Below, in pieces: positions 8,867-18,800 of a stretch of DNA of 64,000 nt. The stretch's first letter is position 1. Each line of letters begins with the position of its first letter. The DNA lies in the NCBI RefSeq assembly GCF_000755285.1, contig NZ_BBMK01000010.1, forward strand, positions 17,054 to 81,053, read 5' to 3'. Position numbers and translations under genes: made by a program. Origin of the DNA: Nonlabens ulvanivorans. Lineage in GTDB: Bacteria; Bacteroidota; Bacteroidia; Flavobacteriales; Flavobacteriaceae. Under the pieces are notes generated by a model. It did no database searches, was not told the DNA's origin, and worked only from the letters and a program-made list of their open reading frames with translations.

Positions 8867-9156
8867 TATGAAGCTATTTGATCTATACACTGATCGAGTT
8901 CACGAATCAATGCGTTTATTTTGAGCTTGGTTTTTGTTTTATAATCGTCACTACCCAGCATAGCATTTGCGGTTTTAAGGGCCACAATTCTCTCTTCACT
9001 AACTTTTAACGCCTCAACGAGCTCTTTATTATCGTCTTCTAGCAAGGACATTTCAGCCTTTTGCTGTTCATTCTGCGTTTTTAATCGCACATTTTCTTCA
9101 ATTAAAGCTTTGATTTTAAGCTCTATGGTTGCTATTTGAGAAGAAAGTGTTGGCAC
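8866..9156 (-). CDS. Small coiled-coil protein upstream of zapA
   Basis: 96 residues from a GTG. Almost the whole chain is heptad-like and charged (ELKIKALIEENVRLKTQNEQ, ALKVSEERIVALKTANAML), predicting one long alpha-helical coiled coil with no membrane segment. I do not know a gene symbol. Its one-base overlap with zapA suggests that the pair works together, possibly as a division-site component analogous in architecture to ZapB; that role is inference from position and shape only. Confidence 0.7.
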   Translation of the reverse strand: MPTLSSQIATIELKIKALIEENVRLKTQNEQQKAEMSLLEDDNKELVEALKVSEERIVALKTANAMLGSDDYKTKTKLKINALIRELDQCIDQIAS

Positions 9157-9287
9157 TTGAGCAAATTTTATACTGTTCTTACAAAATTAGGATTACCGCG
9201 AGACTTATCAAACATTATTGGAACAAAGTTTGAAAGACCAGTAAGAAATCTCTTTGCAAGTTGGCGCAAGCCTATTATATTTAGCCT

Positions 9288-10997
9288 ATGTTACATAAAA
9301 AAATAATTTTCTTCTTCTCTTTGCTAGTTGCATCACATTTTGGCGCAAGCCAAAACCAAAAGAATATTCCTGAAGGTTATTTCAAGAATCCGTTGGATAT
9401 TGAATTAAAACTTTCTGGAACTTTTGGAGAATTGCGCTCCAATCATTTCCACAGTGGCCTAGACATTAAAACAAACCAGCGTACTGGTCTTAAAGTTTAT
9501 GCAACCGCATCTGGTTATGTAAGCCGTATAAAAATTGAACGCTATGGATACGGTAAAGCCATTTATATCACACATCCCAATGGGTATACAAGTGTATATG
9601 CACATCTAGATAAATTATCACCTAGGATTGAAGAATATTTGAAGCAACGACAATATGAGAATGAAACTTATGAAATCCAACTTTTCCCTAGTGACCTAGA
9701 ATTAAGAGTAGACCAAGGTGAAGTAGTTGCTTATAGTGGTAATAGTGGTGGTAGCGGTGGACCTCACCTACATTTTGAAATAAGAGACAGTGCCGCAAGA
9801 CCTATAAACTATGATGATGGGTATTAATGTGCCAGATAGTAAAAAACCATTGGTGAAGCAAATAATGGCCTATCCGCTAGATGAAAACGCAACGATAAAT
9901 GGAAAGAATGAGCCTGCGCTTTTAAGGCTTATTCCTTTAAAAAATGGTGGCTTTAAAACAGAAAAGCTAAACGCATATGGCAGTATAGGTATAGGTGTTA
10001 ATACCAGCGACCGTCAAAATGGTGGTAATAATCAGAATGGTGTTTACCAAATCAAAACTAGCTTTAACGGCACACCTAACTTTGAAATCTGTTTTGACAC
10101 TTATGCCTTTAGTGAGACGAGATATTTAAATCAAATGATTGATTATGAGTTTTTCAAAGAAAAGAAAAGTCGCATTTCAAAATTATTTATTCCACCAGGA
10201 AGCCCTTTAAGTCTTTATGGCAATTCTATTAATGATGGTAAACTATCCCTTTATGAACCTGGATCAAATAGTAGTTATAACATAGAAATTAAAGATTACC
10301 AAAACAACACAAGTAAGATTGTTGTTGACATTATTAACGATCAACCACCTACTGAATTACTAGCACCTGATAATGAAGGATTAGAATACGTAGGTCATTC
10401 AACAACATTCAATAGTAAAATGGGGAAATTTAACCTCACAATACCTAAAGGCGCTTTATATGAAGATGCACTTTTAGAAATTAAAGAAAACTTAGACACC
10501 ATCACGATACATAGAGATATCATACCATTACATAAAAACTTTATTCTAGAATATGATATAAGCTCAAAAGCTGGTGATAATCTAGACCAGTACTATATTG
10601 CTCGTATTACCTCATGGGGGGGCGCAGCCTATCATGTCAACACAAAACGTAATGGAAATAAATTGACCGCTTATAGTAAAATAATGGGTACTTATGCCAT
10701 TACTAAGGATGATAAAAAACCAACTATCAACCTATCAATTTTAAAAATAAACAATGGATAAGCAATAATAAAAGTTTAAGACTATCGATTGCAGATAAAG
10801 AAAGCGGAATAGATGGATATCGAGCAACAGTAAATGGTAAGTTCATTCTTATGGAATATGACTATAAAACTGGTATCATAAAACACGATTTTTCAGATAA
10901 CGCCGTTACTGATAGTGAAAACCACCTTAAAGTAATCGTAACGGACAATGCTGGAAATAGCACTACATTTGAAGCTACGTTTTTCCGCAAGATTTAA
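9288..10997 (+). CDS. M23 family metallopeptidase, two frameshifts
   Basis: A secreted protein of about 570 residues split into three frames. Part one (9288-9827) has a signal peptide ending FGASQ and the LytM/M23 zinc-peptidase core: NHFHSGLDIKT, YGKAIYITHPNG, YAHLDKLSP, and HLHFEIRDS. The frame changes near 9809 (AAC then one C instead of three before TATG) and at 10731-10732 (CC for CCC). Restored, the C-terminal part continues through SWGGAAYHVNTKR to TDNAGNSTTFEATFFRKI and stops at 10997. Family members cleave peptidoglycan peptide cross-links in the periplasm. A G7 run at 10616-10622 lies in frame. Confidence 0.88.
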
Positions 10998-11006
10998 AAA
11001 AGACAT

Positions 11007-13493
11007 TTGAAGACCTACCTTTTCCTCGCTGCATTTCTTTTAAGCCTTATCGCTTTGGCACAACAAGCCACTGTACAAGGTGTTATCCTAGACGAATTTA
11101 ATGAACCCGTTAAAGATGTCAATGTATCTGTACAAGGTACAACTATAGGAACAGCATCTAATGAAAATGGATTCTATCAATTAAAGGTTCCTGCAAATCA
11201 AAAAGTGGTCATCACATTTACTGCCATAAGTTATAAAGGTGGACAAAAAGAATTAATCCTCAAAAACCTTCAGGTTTATGAATTAAATCCAGTGATGGTT
11301 TCTAGTATAGAAATTATTGATACTGTTGTTTTAAACACTACCACACGTGAGGATCTAGAAGGAATTACAACCATAAGTGCAAAAGTGATTCGTAAAATCC
11401 CTGGTGCTCAACCTGGTGTAGAAAACATTTTAAAATCTTTACCAGGTGTCAGTGGTAGTAATGAGTTAAGTACACAATATCGCGCTCGTGGTGGAAATTT
11501 TGATGAGAACCTTGTTTATATTAATGAGATAGAGGTCTACAGACCTTTTTTAATACGTAGTGGTCAGCAAGAAGGATTGAGTTTTGTGAATTCAGACATG
11601 GTGCGCAGTGTAGACTTTAGCGCAGGTGGTTTTCAATCTAAATATGGTGATAAGTTAAGCTCTGTATTAGACATTGACTATCGTCGTCCTACAGATTTTG
11701 GTGCAGGAATAGATGCTAGCTTACTAGGTGTGAATGCGTTTGTTGAAGGAGACGCTTTCGCGAAAGCGTTTACAGGAATCCTAGGAGTTCGTTACAGAGA
11801 CAATAGTTTACTAGTAAACTCTCGAGAAACTGAAGCTAACGCTATACCAAGGTTCTTTGACGCACAGACCTATCTAACTTACAAGGTTAATTCAAAATTA
11901 GAACTGGGCTTTTTAGGTAACATTGCGATTAACAGTTATGAGTTTGAGCCACGATTTAGACAAACTAATTTTGGGACACTACAAGATCCACAAGCTATCG
12001 TGATACGTTATCAAGGTCGTGAAGATGATCAATATGAAACTTATTTTGGAGCCCTTAAAGCTAGTTATGATGCAACAGAAAATTTAAGCCTAAGGTTTAT
12101 TACTAGTGTTTATCATACTCAAGAACAAGAGCATTATGATATTTTAGCTAACTATGGTCTTGGAAGACCAAACACGGATATAGGTGGCGCAGACTTAGGT
12201 CAGGTTGATTTCACGACAGCTATAGGATCTGAACTCGAGCATGGCCGTAATGATCTAGATGCTCTTATTGTTACTGCAGAACATCGAGGAACACTAGAAT
12301 TTCCAAGTGATAAAAAAGAAAACGATCGCCTCGATTGGGGAATTAAATATTCTAAAGAAGATATAAGAGATCGTGTACGCGAGTATAATGTTATCGACAG
12401 TGCAGGCTTTAATATAAGACCACCATTACCTAATTTAAGTAATGACCAACCTTATGAGCCTTTCACAGGACCACTAGTCCCATTTGAATCTACGAGTGCA
12501 GATAATGATGTGCAGGTGGCACGTTATCAGGTGTTCGGTCAGTACAGTAGCCGTGGCTATATTAAGGACACAGAGGTTTTTTGGAATGCTGGAATACGTT
12601 CTCATACGTGGAATGTAAGTGGTGATGGAATTGAAAGCACAACGCAAATGGTAGTCTCGCCACGTGGTCAACTCGCTATAAAACCAGCATGGACTAATAC
12701 TGATATGCTCTTCCGTATCTCTGGTGGACTGTATTACCAGCCGCCATTTTATAGAGAATTGCGAGACCAGCAAGGTGTGGTAAATCCTGCTGTAAAAGCA
12801 CAAAAATCCATTCATGCTGTAATAGGAAACGACTGGAGTTTTAACTGGATATCTAGCGATGGTAAAAAGCGACCTTTTAAATTAACAACTGAAGTCTACT
12901 ACAAAGATCTGACAGACGTAAATACGTATACATTAGAAAACGTACGCATCAGATATAGAGCAAATAATGATGCCGTTGCTTATGCCTATGGTGTAGACTT
13001 GCGTATTAATGGTGAATTTGTACCAGGTACGGAAAGCTGGTTTAGTGCTGGATATTTAAAAACAGAAGAGAATTTAAATGGAAGAGGATATATCGCGAGA
13101 CCAACAGATCAACGATTGAAATTTGCTGCATTGTTTCAAGACTACGTTCCCAACATGCCGCATTTAAAAATGTATTTAAACTTAGTATATAATACAGGCT
13201 TACCTGGCGGATCACCTAATTATGCAGACCCATACGATTTCCAGTTCCGTCTACAGGATTATCGTAGAGCAGATATAGGTATTAATTTAGTATTAAAAGA
13301 CGATAAAAAGTCTAGTAAATTATTCAGCAATTTTGCTGAGGTGACAATTGGTGCAGAGATTTATAACATCTTTGATGAAAGCAACTCTATTACTAACATT
13401 TGGGTACGAGACGTTTCTAGCCAGCAGCAATTTGCTATTCCTAATGAGTTAACACCACGAGTATTTAACGTTAGACTGGTAGCGAGATTGTAA
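11007..13493 (+). CDS. TonB-dependent receptor with carboxypeptidase-like domain
   Basis: 828 residues from a TTG nine bases after the M23 stop; no ATG fits better. A signal peptide (MKTYLFLAAFLLSLIALAQ) is followed by a carboxypeptidase-regulatory-like domain (about 22-100), a plug domain (LPGVSGSNELSTQYRARGG, VRSVDFSAGGFQSKYGDKLS) and a 22-strand barrel ending PRVFNVRLVARL. It should import a large or scarce ligand across the outer membrane using TonB energy; the ligand is unknown. Its tight spacing suggests co-transcription with the M23 peptidase. It contains an exact copy of the iterated palindrome, read as DAFAKAF. Confidence 0.9.
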   Translation: MKTYLFLAAFLLSLIALAQQATVQGVILDEFNEPVKDVNVSVQGTTIGTASNENGFYQLKVPANQKVVITFTAISYKGGQKELILKNLQVYELNPVMVSSIEIIDTVVLNTTTREDLEGITTISAKVIRKIPGAQPGVENILKSLPGVSGSNELSTQYRARGGNFDENLVYINEIEVYRPFLIRSGQQEGLSFVNSDMVRSVDFSAGGFQSKYGDKLSSVLDIDYRRPTDFGAGIDASLLGVNAFVEGDAFAKAFTGILGVRYRDNSLLVNSRETEANAIPRFFDAQTYLTYKVNSKLELGFLGNIAINSYEFEPRFRQTNFGTLQDPQAIVIRYQGREDDQYETYFGALKASYDATENLSLRFITSVYHTQEQEHYDILANYGLGRPNTDIGGADLGQVDFTTAIGSELEHGRNDLDALIVTAEHRGTLEFPSDKKENDRLDWGIKYSKEDIRDRVREYNVIDSAGFNIRPPLPNLSNDQPYEPFTGPLVPFESTSADNDVQVARYQVFGQYSSRGYIKDTEVFWNAGIRSHTWNVSGDGIESTTQMVVSPRGQLAIKPAWTNTDMLFRISGGLYYQPPFYRELRDQQGVVNPAVKAQKSIHAVIGNDWSFNWISSDGKKRPFKLTTEVYYKDLTDVNTYTLENVRIRYRANNDAVAYAYGVDLRINGEFVPGTESWFSAGYLKTEENLNGRGYIARPTDQRLKFAALFQDYVPNMPHLKMYLNLVYNTGLPGGSPNYADPYDFQFRLQDYRRADIGINLVLKDDKKSSKLFSNFAEVTIGAEIYNIFDESNSITNIWVRDVSSQQQFAIPNELTPRVFNVRLVARL
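11753..11768. repeat. Iterated 16-bp palindrome, copy 3 (exact, in CDS)
   Basis: Exact CGCTTTCGCGAAAGCG inside the TonB-dependent receptor, read in frame as Ala-Phe-Ala-Lys-Ala. Confidence 0.9.
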
Positions 13494-13512
13494 AAGTATA
13501 GCTTTGAAATAA

Positions 13513-13528
13513 CGCTTTCGCGAAAGCG
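13513..13528. repeat. Iterated 16-bp palindrome, copy 4 (exact)
   Basis: Exact copy in the 37-bp space between the convergent receptor and cysteine desulfurase genes; AA and TT flanks lengthen the dyad. It may also serve as a hairpin at the 3' ends. Confidence 0.9.
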
Positions 13529-13530
13529 TT

Positions 13531-14682
13531 TTAAATAGACTTTAGATACTCTACTAAAACATCCACCACGTAATCCAGCTCTTCTTTGGTATTAAAGATA
13601 GAGAAACTAAATCGCAGACTAGGCTTATTTAAGTCTTCATCTGCTAGCACATTAGTTAATACGTGAGATCCTTTTTGAGAACCACTTTGGCAAGCACTAC
13701 CTTTAGAACAAGCAATCCCTTTCAAATCCATTGTGAAAAGCAACATCGCTGCCTTATCTGCAGGACAAGGAAGACAGACATTTAATAAGGTAAACGTACT
13801 GTTTTCATGATCACCACAATTCCCGTTGAACTTGACACCTGGTATTTTTTCTAAAAGCTGAGCTTTAAAATAATCTTTTAGACCTTTAACGTATTCACGT
13901 TCTTTTTCTAGATTTTCATAAGCCATAGATAAAGACTTATCCATACCTACGATATTATGCACACTTTCTGTACCAGCACGGTAACCACGTTCTTGTGCAC
14001 CACCTAAAATCAGTGGTTTCAAACCGGTACCTTTCCTAATAAAAGCAAATCCTACACCTTTAGGACCATGGAATTTATGAGCACTCACCGCTGTAAAATC
14101 AACAGGTAGTGTGGAGAAATCCATTTCATAATGACCGATAGATTGCACACAATCACTATGAAAAAGTGTATTGTATTTTTTACACATATTCCCCACTCGA
14201 TCGATATCTAATTTATTACCTATCTCATTATTAATATGCATCAAGCTCACAAGAGTTTTTTGAGACTCATCTTTAAGTAACTCTTGTAGGTGATCATAAC
14301 TAGGCGTTCCACAATCTTGTAAATCTAGATACTCAACATGAGTTCCATATTTCTCTTTACAGTAGTCTACAATATAAAGAACAGCATGGTGCTCAATTTT
14401 TGTGGTAATGATACGTTGTACTCCTAGATCACGAACACAACTGTGAATGGCTAGATTATCTGCTTCAGTACCACCAGATGTGAAAATGATTTCTGCTGCT
14501 GTAACACCTAATTGGGCTGCAATGTTTTTACGAGCATTTTCTATTAACGATTTTGCACTGCGACCATAACTATGTGTGCTACTAGGGTTACCATAAACGT
14601 CCTGCATTACTCGAGTCATCTCGTCGATTACTTCAGTTCTCATTTGTGTGGTAGCGGCACTATCTAAATATACTTGTCTCAT
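13531..14682 (-). CDS. Cysteine desulfurase, NifS/IscS type
   Basis: 383 residues, normal for the class I cysteine desulfurases, PLP enzymes that take sulfur from cysteine for Fe-S clusters and tRNA thiolation. The start MRQVYLDSAATTQM is the family N-terminus. Visible are FTSGGTEADNLAI, the His-rich KIEHHAVL, the PLP lysine in SAHKFHGPKGVGF, GAQERGYRAGTE, and the catalytic Cys in the loop GIACSKGSACQSG. The cytosolic enzyme stands alone here, without iscU or suf genes, so a role in tRNA modification or a general housekeeping role cannot be separated. Confidence 0.92.
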   Translation of the reverse strand: MRQVYLDSAATTQMRTEVIDEMTRVMQDVYGNPSSTHSYGRSAKSLIENARKNIAAQLGVTAAEIIFTSGGTEADNLAIHSCVRDLGVQRIITTKIEHHAVLYIVDYCKEKYGTHVEYLDLQDCGTPSYDHLQELLKDESQKTLVSLMHINNEIGNKLDIDRVGNMCKKYNTLFHSDCVQSIGHYEMDFSTLPVDFTAVSAHKFHGPKGVGFAFIRKGTGLKPLILGGAQERGYRAGTESVHNIVGMDKSLSMAYENLEKEREYVKGLKDYFKAQLLEKIPGVKFNGNCGDHENSTFTLLNVCLPCPADKAAMLLFTMDLKGIACSKGSACQSGSQKGSHVLTNVLADEDLNKPSLRFSFSIFNTKEELDYVVDVLVEYLKSI

Positions 14683-14755
14683 GCCGGCAAAAGTAAAAGA
14701 AATGACCTTAAAAATTAACTTTAAAGCTCGAATAGTAATCCTTATTTTTGAAGAT

Positions 14756-15646
14756 ATGAAAAAACTGCTTTACCTTATAATCCCTATAGCTTTAATAGGC
14801 TGTGATGATGGCGACTTAATTTTAGAAGATCTAGATTTTGAAAGCTCAACTGTTCAAGCATGTGACATCCCAGAAGATGACGACATATCAGACTATCTTT
14901 TTTATATGATTAATGATACCGAAACGATATCATTACAACTATCTACAACAGATAATATTTTAAGTACTCAAGCAACTTATGGCCCATACTCTTTAATTAC
15001 TAATGATTTGGAGTACCGTAAACTTAGTGACGCAGCTGGTAGTGATTATTATTGTAATGATATACCACCGTCAAGCCCTACTACATTACAAACTTTTATA
15101 GGAGAAGATGGTGATGTCTATATTACAACCAGTATAGAAGAAGAAGATAATGATGGAATCAGTGCTGTGGACGAAGGAATAGCCACGTTACAAGACACAG
15201 ATATGGACGGCTTACCAGATTACATCGATGAAGATGATGATGGTGATAATGTATTAACCATTAATGAAGGTATTAACCTTACCGACCTTTCTTTGAGTCA
15301 AGACACAGATGGTGATGGAACACCAGATTATCTAGATAATGATGACGATGGTGATGGCATCCTAACCATACAAGAAGATCTTAACCGTGATTTAAGCCCT
15401 GCAAATGATCGGCTATTAGTAGGGACAGACTTACAACCATATTACCTAATCAACTCCACACAAACAGCTAGTCCAGCGATAGATTCTTTTATACCTCATG
15501 AATATTCTAACACCGCAAGTCTAGATATAGCCATAGAAGACTTAAATGCAACTAGCGATAGTAGAGAAATTATAATTGCTTTTTATGAATTTGGAACTTT
15601 TGTAAGAACGGTCACAAAGACGATAACACCAAATTTTGTTCCTTAA
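14756..15646 (+). CDS. Lipoprotein with thrombospondin type 3-like calcium repeats
   Basis: About 296 residues from the ATG at 14756; a longer frame begins inside the divergent gene and is unlikely. The N-terminus is a lipoprotein signal with lipobox LIGC. The middle has a series of acidic repeats, DTDMDGLPDYIDEDDDGD and DTDGDGTPDYLDNDDDGDG, which are thrombospondin type 3-like calcium-binding loops. The protein is expected to be anchored to a membrane facing the periplasm or surface. Function unknown; calcium binding is inferred from the motif. Confidence 0.8.
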   Translation: MKKLLYLIIPIALIGCDDGDLILEDLDFESSTVQACDIPEDDDISDYLFYMINDTETISLQLSTTDNILSTQATYGPYSLITNDLEYRKLSDAAGSDYYCNDIPPSSPTTLQTFIGEDGDVYITTSIEEEDNDGISAVDEGIATLQDTDMDGLPDYIDEDDDGDNVLTINEGINLTDLSLSQDTDGDGTPDYLDNDDDGDGILTIQEDLNRDLSPANDRLLVGTDLQPYYLINSTQTASPAIDSFIPHEYSNTASLDIAIEDLNATSDSREIIIAFYEFGTFVRTVTKTITPNFVP

Positions 15647-15648
15647 GA

Positions 15649-16182
15649 CTATTTAGGATTCTGATAAATGTATACTTCTGTGGCGCCTCTTCCATATTTC
15701 TGAAAATCTGCATCATAGTAGGTAATATCACTATAACGATCAAATAAATATTCTAGTTCTTTTTTGAGTACACCTTCACCTACACCATGAATAAAAACGA
15801 GTTTAGGAATGCGTTCTTTACGAGCCCATTCTAGTTTATATCGAGCAGTATCCATTTGTGTATTGAGCTTATCATATGCATCCATACCGCGTTCACTTTT
15901 CACTAATTGATGAATATGCAGATCAATTTCTACAGCTGGAATTTCCTTAGCTTTTTTACGTGAAACCTGTCGCTTTTTTCCTTTCTGAATAGCAACCTCT
16001 TCCTTAACAACAACACGATCAACTTTAAACCTTTGATCTAGAATAAGCTCTGATTCATTGTATTCAATTTCAATATCGTCATCTGTAATGATCGTTATTT
16101 GTTCCGCTTTCGCGAAAGCTACCACTCCACCAAACTCATCGTCTAAAACCAAGACTCGATCTCCTTTTTGAAATTTACTCAT
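15649..16182 (-). CDS. Smr domain protein (MutS2 C-terminus-like)
   Basis: About 177 residues from ATG at 16182 (MSKFQKGDRVLVLDDEFGGV); a longer upstream frame has no good start. The N-terminal third resembles an SH3-like segment of the flavobacterial DUF2027 type. The C-terminal Smr domain has its two signatures, EIDLHIHQL and HGVGEGVLK. Smr domains are nucleases or nucleic-acid binders in repair and in rescue of collided ribosomes; the exact role here is unknown. The start overlaps the upstream membrane-protein gene by eight bases. Confidence 0.85.
   Translation of the reverse strand: MSKFQKGDRVLVLDDEFGGVVAFAKAEQITIITDDDIEIEYNESELILDQRFKVDRVVVKEEVAIQKGKKRQVSRKKAKEIPAVEIDLHIHQLVKSERGMDAYDKLNTQMDTARYKLEWARKERIPKLVFIHGVGEGVLKKELEYLFDRYSDITYYDADFQKYGRGATEVYIYQNPK
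16105..16120. repeat. Iterated 16-bp palindrome, copy 5 (15/16, in CDS)
   Basis: CGCTTTCGCGAAAGCT inside the Smr gene, read on the minus strand as Val-Ala-Phe-Ala-Lys-Ala-Glu. Confidence 0.85.
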
Positions 16183-16363
16183 TTTCTTCAAAATTATCAT
16201 CTTCTCGATTGCGACTATAAAGATAAGCAGCAATCATAAGTAAAACGATTCCAGTGATTTGAAAGAACAAAACACCTTTATCAAAATACATAGAACATAT
16301 CAAAAGTAGTATACCTGCGATAAGTGCAATCCCGTTAAATTGTTTTATATTTATCATATTCAT
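16175..16363 (-). CDS. Small two-helix membrane protein
   Basis: About 62 residues from ATG at 16363; an ATG at 16384 is possible, and one at 16357 too. Two hydrophobic stretches (GIALIAGILLLICSMYF and FFQITGIVLLMIAAYLY) predict a hairpin in the inner membrane with a charged C-terminus (SRNREDDNFEENE). No family recognised. It overlaps the start of the Smr gene by eight bases, so the two are co-transcribed. Confidence 0.6.
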   Translation of the reverse strand: MNMINIKQFNGIALIAGILLLICSMYFDKGVLFFQITGIVLLMIAAYLYSRNREDDNFEENE

Positions 16364-16479
16364 CGTCAAATTTACACCATACATCTAATTTAAGTGTACT
16401 TAATTAATATTTACATGAAACTTTTACGGTATAGGTATGAAAAGCTTTTATTTTGTAGTCGCTAGTTAATAGTATTTAT

Positions 16480-18492
16480 ATGAAAAATTTTATTTTAAGC
16501 ATTATCGCGGTTCTTTTTATCAGTTCATTATCTGCACAAGTATATGTAGGTGATGGATTTATTTATTCAAAAGGAACTAATCTATATGCTAAAGGGAAAA
16601 TAAATCTTTCTACAAACGGGAAGTTATATTTAAGAAATGAAGCTCAGTTAATTCAAGGTGATGATGTAGATAATGAAGGAGCTGGTGTTTTATCTGTATT
16701 TCAAGAAGGTACATCAAATGAGTATACCTATAATTATTGGGGCTCACCTGTTGGAGAAGCTACCAGTATTGGTAATCAAGATTTTGATTTAAACTCGCAA
16801 ATATATTTTCCTACATTACAAGAAGGATTTACTGAAACGGGTTTTAGTTCAACTGCTCCTAACGCAGACTTGAGAACTAACCTAGTTATTGATGCAAGTT
16901 TAGCTACTATTTCTGGTACGTCAGATGCTACAGGAACAACGGATACGCAAGATGCTAGTCTACTACCTGGTAGTCCAGTAACTAATGCTTTAAAAATTTC
17001 GGGAAGATGGCTGTATAAATATGATACTAGTGGATCAACTGCATCTTATGGAGCTTGGAGAAGCGTACAAGGCGCTACTGATGTAGAGCCTGGTGTAGGT
17101 TTCACTATGAAAGGTGTGGTACAGTCTTCTGGTCCTAACCTAGTAAATGTTGGTGCATATAGTACATTCTTTGGGCAGCGTTATGACTTTAGAGGTCGAC
17201 CTAATAATGGAACTATTAATGTTAACGTTAACGTTGATAATGTTGCTGTAGTAGGTAATCCTTATCCTTCTGCATTAGACTTAAAAAGCTTTTTAGAAGA
17301 CAATATAGCTTATGATGGAATGGGTGCTTTTGACACCAGTATGTCACAGATTGATGCAGTAGTTTATTTCTGGGAATCAAAAAGTACAAGTCATCAACTG
17401 ACAGATTACATCGGTGGTTATGGTTCATATGTACCTAACGGTTTTGATCCAGGTACGGAAGATGGATATGATAACAACGGTACATACGTTCAAGCAGCTT
17501 ATAGTAGATATAATACAGATGGAACACCTTCTGCAGGTAGCACGGCAGGTGGTATTGACGGTTTAACAGGACCTATCGGAACCTTAAGTAGAAGATACGC
17601 GCCAATTGGTCAAGGTTTTGTAGTTACAAGATCATTATTTAGCGGCACAAACCCAAGTGGCTTCCTTGTAGCAGACGGATTAGGATCAGTTGAATTTAAT
17701 AATACACAGAGAGCATTTTACAAAGAATCTGATGGTAGTCTTTCATTTTTTGCAGCTGCTCCAGGTAGTAACAATAACAATCCTATTAACAGCACACCAG
17801 CACATGTTTTACCTAAGATAAGAATTAATGTTGCAGTTAATGATTTATATGTACGTGAATTAGTACTTCAATTCCACTCTTCAACAACTATGGGAAGAGA
17901 TATAGGTTGGGAAGCTCCTGTTTCACAAAATCAGCAAGCAAATGACGTATATATGCCAGTTGCAAATCAAGGACTGATTATCAATTCTATTCCTTTTTCT
18001 ACAGATAAAAAAGTGCCATTAAGTTTTGATCTTGCTAGCAATAGCTCATTTGATTTCAGTATCAAAACACTAGAAAACTTTGACACTCCATTTATCCTAT
18101 TACATGATAAGCAAACTAATACTACCTATGACTTAAAGAATGGCACATCTACTATTTCTTTAACAGCAGGAACAATTGATGATCGTTTTGAAATTATTTT
18201 CCAAGACCCAACAACACTTTCTAACGATGAAATTGTTAACGCTGAAAAAGAATTTGATATAGTACAAAACAATAGTCGCCAAGAATTAACAATCTTCAAT
18301 CCTAATGGTATCGAAGTAAGCAACATCTCTTTATTTGATCTTTCTGGAAAGGAACTAATCTCTAGTAAAGAAGGAACCTCTAATAATGCTTACACTTTTG
18401 AAACAAGCAACTTTAGTACAGGAATCTACATCGTAAGAGTGATTACTGCTGACCAAAGAGAAGCTGCTGTAAAAGTGAGTATCAGTAACTAA
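16480..18492 (+). CDS. Type IX secreted protein with C-terminal sorting domain
   Basis: 670 residues. A signal peptide (MKNFILSIIAVLFISSLSA) leads a large surface region with no catalytic motif that I recognise; it has Asn/Gly/Ser-rich strands such as VVGNPYPSALDLKSFLEDN, seen in flavobacterial surface proteins. The last 75 residues form a type A T9SS sorting domain: NGIEVSNISLFDLSGKEL, FETSNFSTGIYIVRV and AAVKVSISN. Such proteins cross the outer membrane by the type IX system and are attached to the surface or released. It may be an adhesin, by inference. Confidence 0.85.
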   Translation: MKNFILSIIAVLFISSLSAQVYVGDGFIYSKGTNLYAKGKINLSTNGKLYLRNEAQLIQGDDVDNEGAGVLSVFQEGTSNEYTYNYWGSPVGEATSIGNQDFDLNSQIYFPTLQEGFTETGFSSTAPNADLRTNLVIDASLATISGTSDATGTTDTQDASLLPGSPVTNALKISGRWLYKYDTSGSTASYGAWRSVQGATDVEPGVGFTMKGVVQSSGPNLVNVGAYSTFFGQRYDFRGRPNNGTINVNVNVDNVAVVGNPYPSALDLKSFLEDNIAYDGMGAFDTSMSQIDAVVYFWESKSTSHQLTDYIGGYGSYVPNGFDPGTEDGYDNNGTYVQAAYSRYNTDGTPSAGSTAGGIDGLTGPIGTLSRRYAPIGQGFVVTRSLFSGTNPSGFLVADGLGSVEFNNTQRAFYKESDGSLSFFAAAPGSNNNNPINSTPAHVLPKIRINVAVNDLYVRELVLQFHSSTTMGRDIGWEAPVSQNQQANDVYMPVANQGLIINSIPFSTDKKVPLSFDLASNSSFDFSIKTLENFDTPFILLHDKQTNTTYDLKNGTSTISLTAGTIDDRFEIIFQDPTTLSNDEIVNAEKEFDIVQNNSRQELTIFNPNGIEVSNISLFDLSGKELISSKEGTSNNAYTFETSNFSTGIYIVRVITADQREAAVKVSISN

Positions 18493-18493
18493 T

Positions 18494-18787
18494 ATGAGTA
18501 TACTAAGTGCCGATGATAGCTGGATGCTACCATGCATGAGTAAAAAAATGACTGGAATGGACTGTCCTGGATGTGGTATCCAGCGGTCCTTTTCTCTTTT
18601 AATGCAAGGTGAAGTCGTTGATGCATTCTTTATGTATCCAGGAATTTACCCTATGTTTTTTCTTTTTGTTTTTCTTACATTTGACTGGTTCTTTAAAATT
18701 AAACATGGAGAGAAAATCAAGCTAACGCTTGCCATACTTACCATAGGAACTATTTTAATCAACTATATCATTAAATTAATCTTTTAA
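18494..18787 (+). CDS. DUF2752 membrane protein
   Basis: 97 residues. The signature CPGCGIQRSFSLLMQGE of DUF2752 is present near residue 23, followed by two hydrophobic helices (MFFLFVFLTFDWFF, AILTIGTILINYIIKLIF). DUF2752 proteins are small predicted inner-membrane proteins of unknown function. The gene starts one base after the T9SS protein stops and is followed 13 bp later by a CCC-motif protein gene, so all three may form one transcript. Confidence 0.85.
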   Translation: MSILSADDSWMLPCMSKKMTGMDCPGCGIQRSFSLLMQGEVVDAFFMYPGIYPMFFLFVFLTFDWFFKIKHGEKIKLTLAILTIGTILINYIIKLIF

Positions 18788-18800
18788 CCAATCAATCATT

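Noticed and set aside
13513..13528. The iterated palindrome as an ordinary transcription terminator
   Set aside because: Most copies lie inside genes and lack a T tail, and the same window has many conventional terminators of different sequence.
14648..14755. Longer start for the thrombospondin-repeat lipoprotein
   Set aside because: It would begin inside the divergent cysteine desulfurase gene and place the lipoprotein signal 36 residues from the N-terminus.
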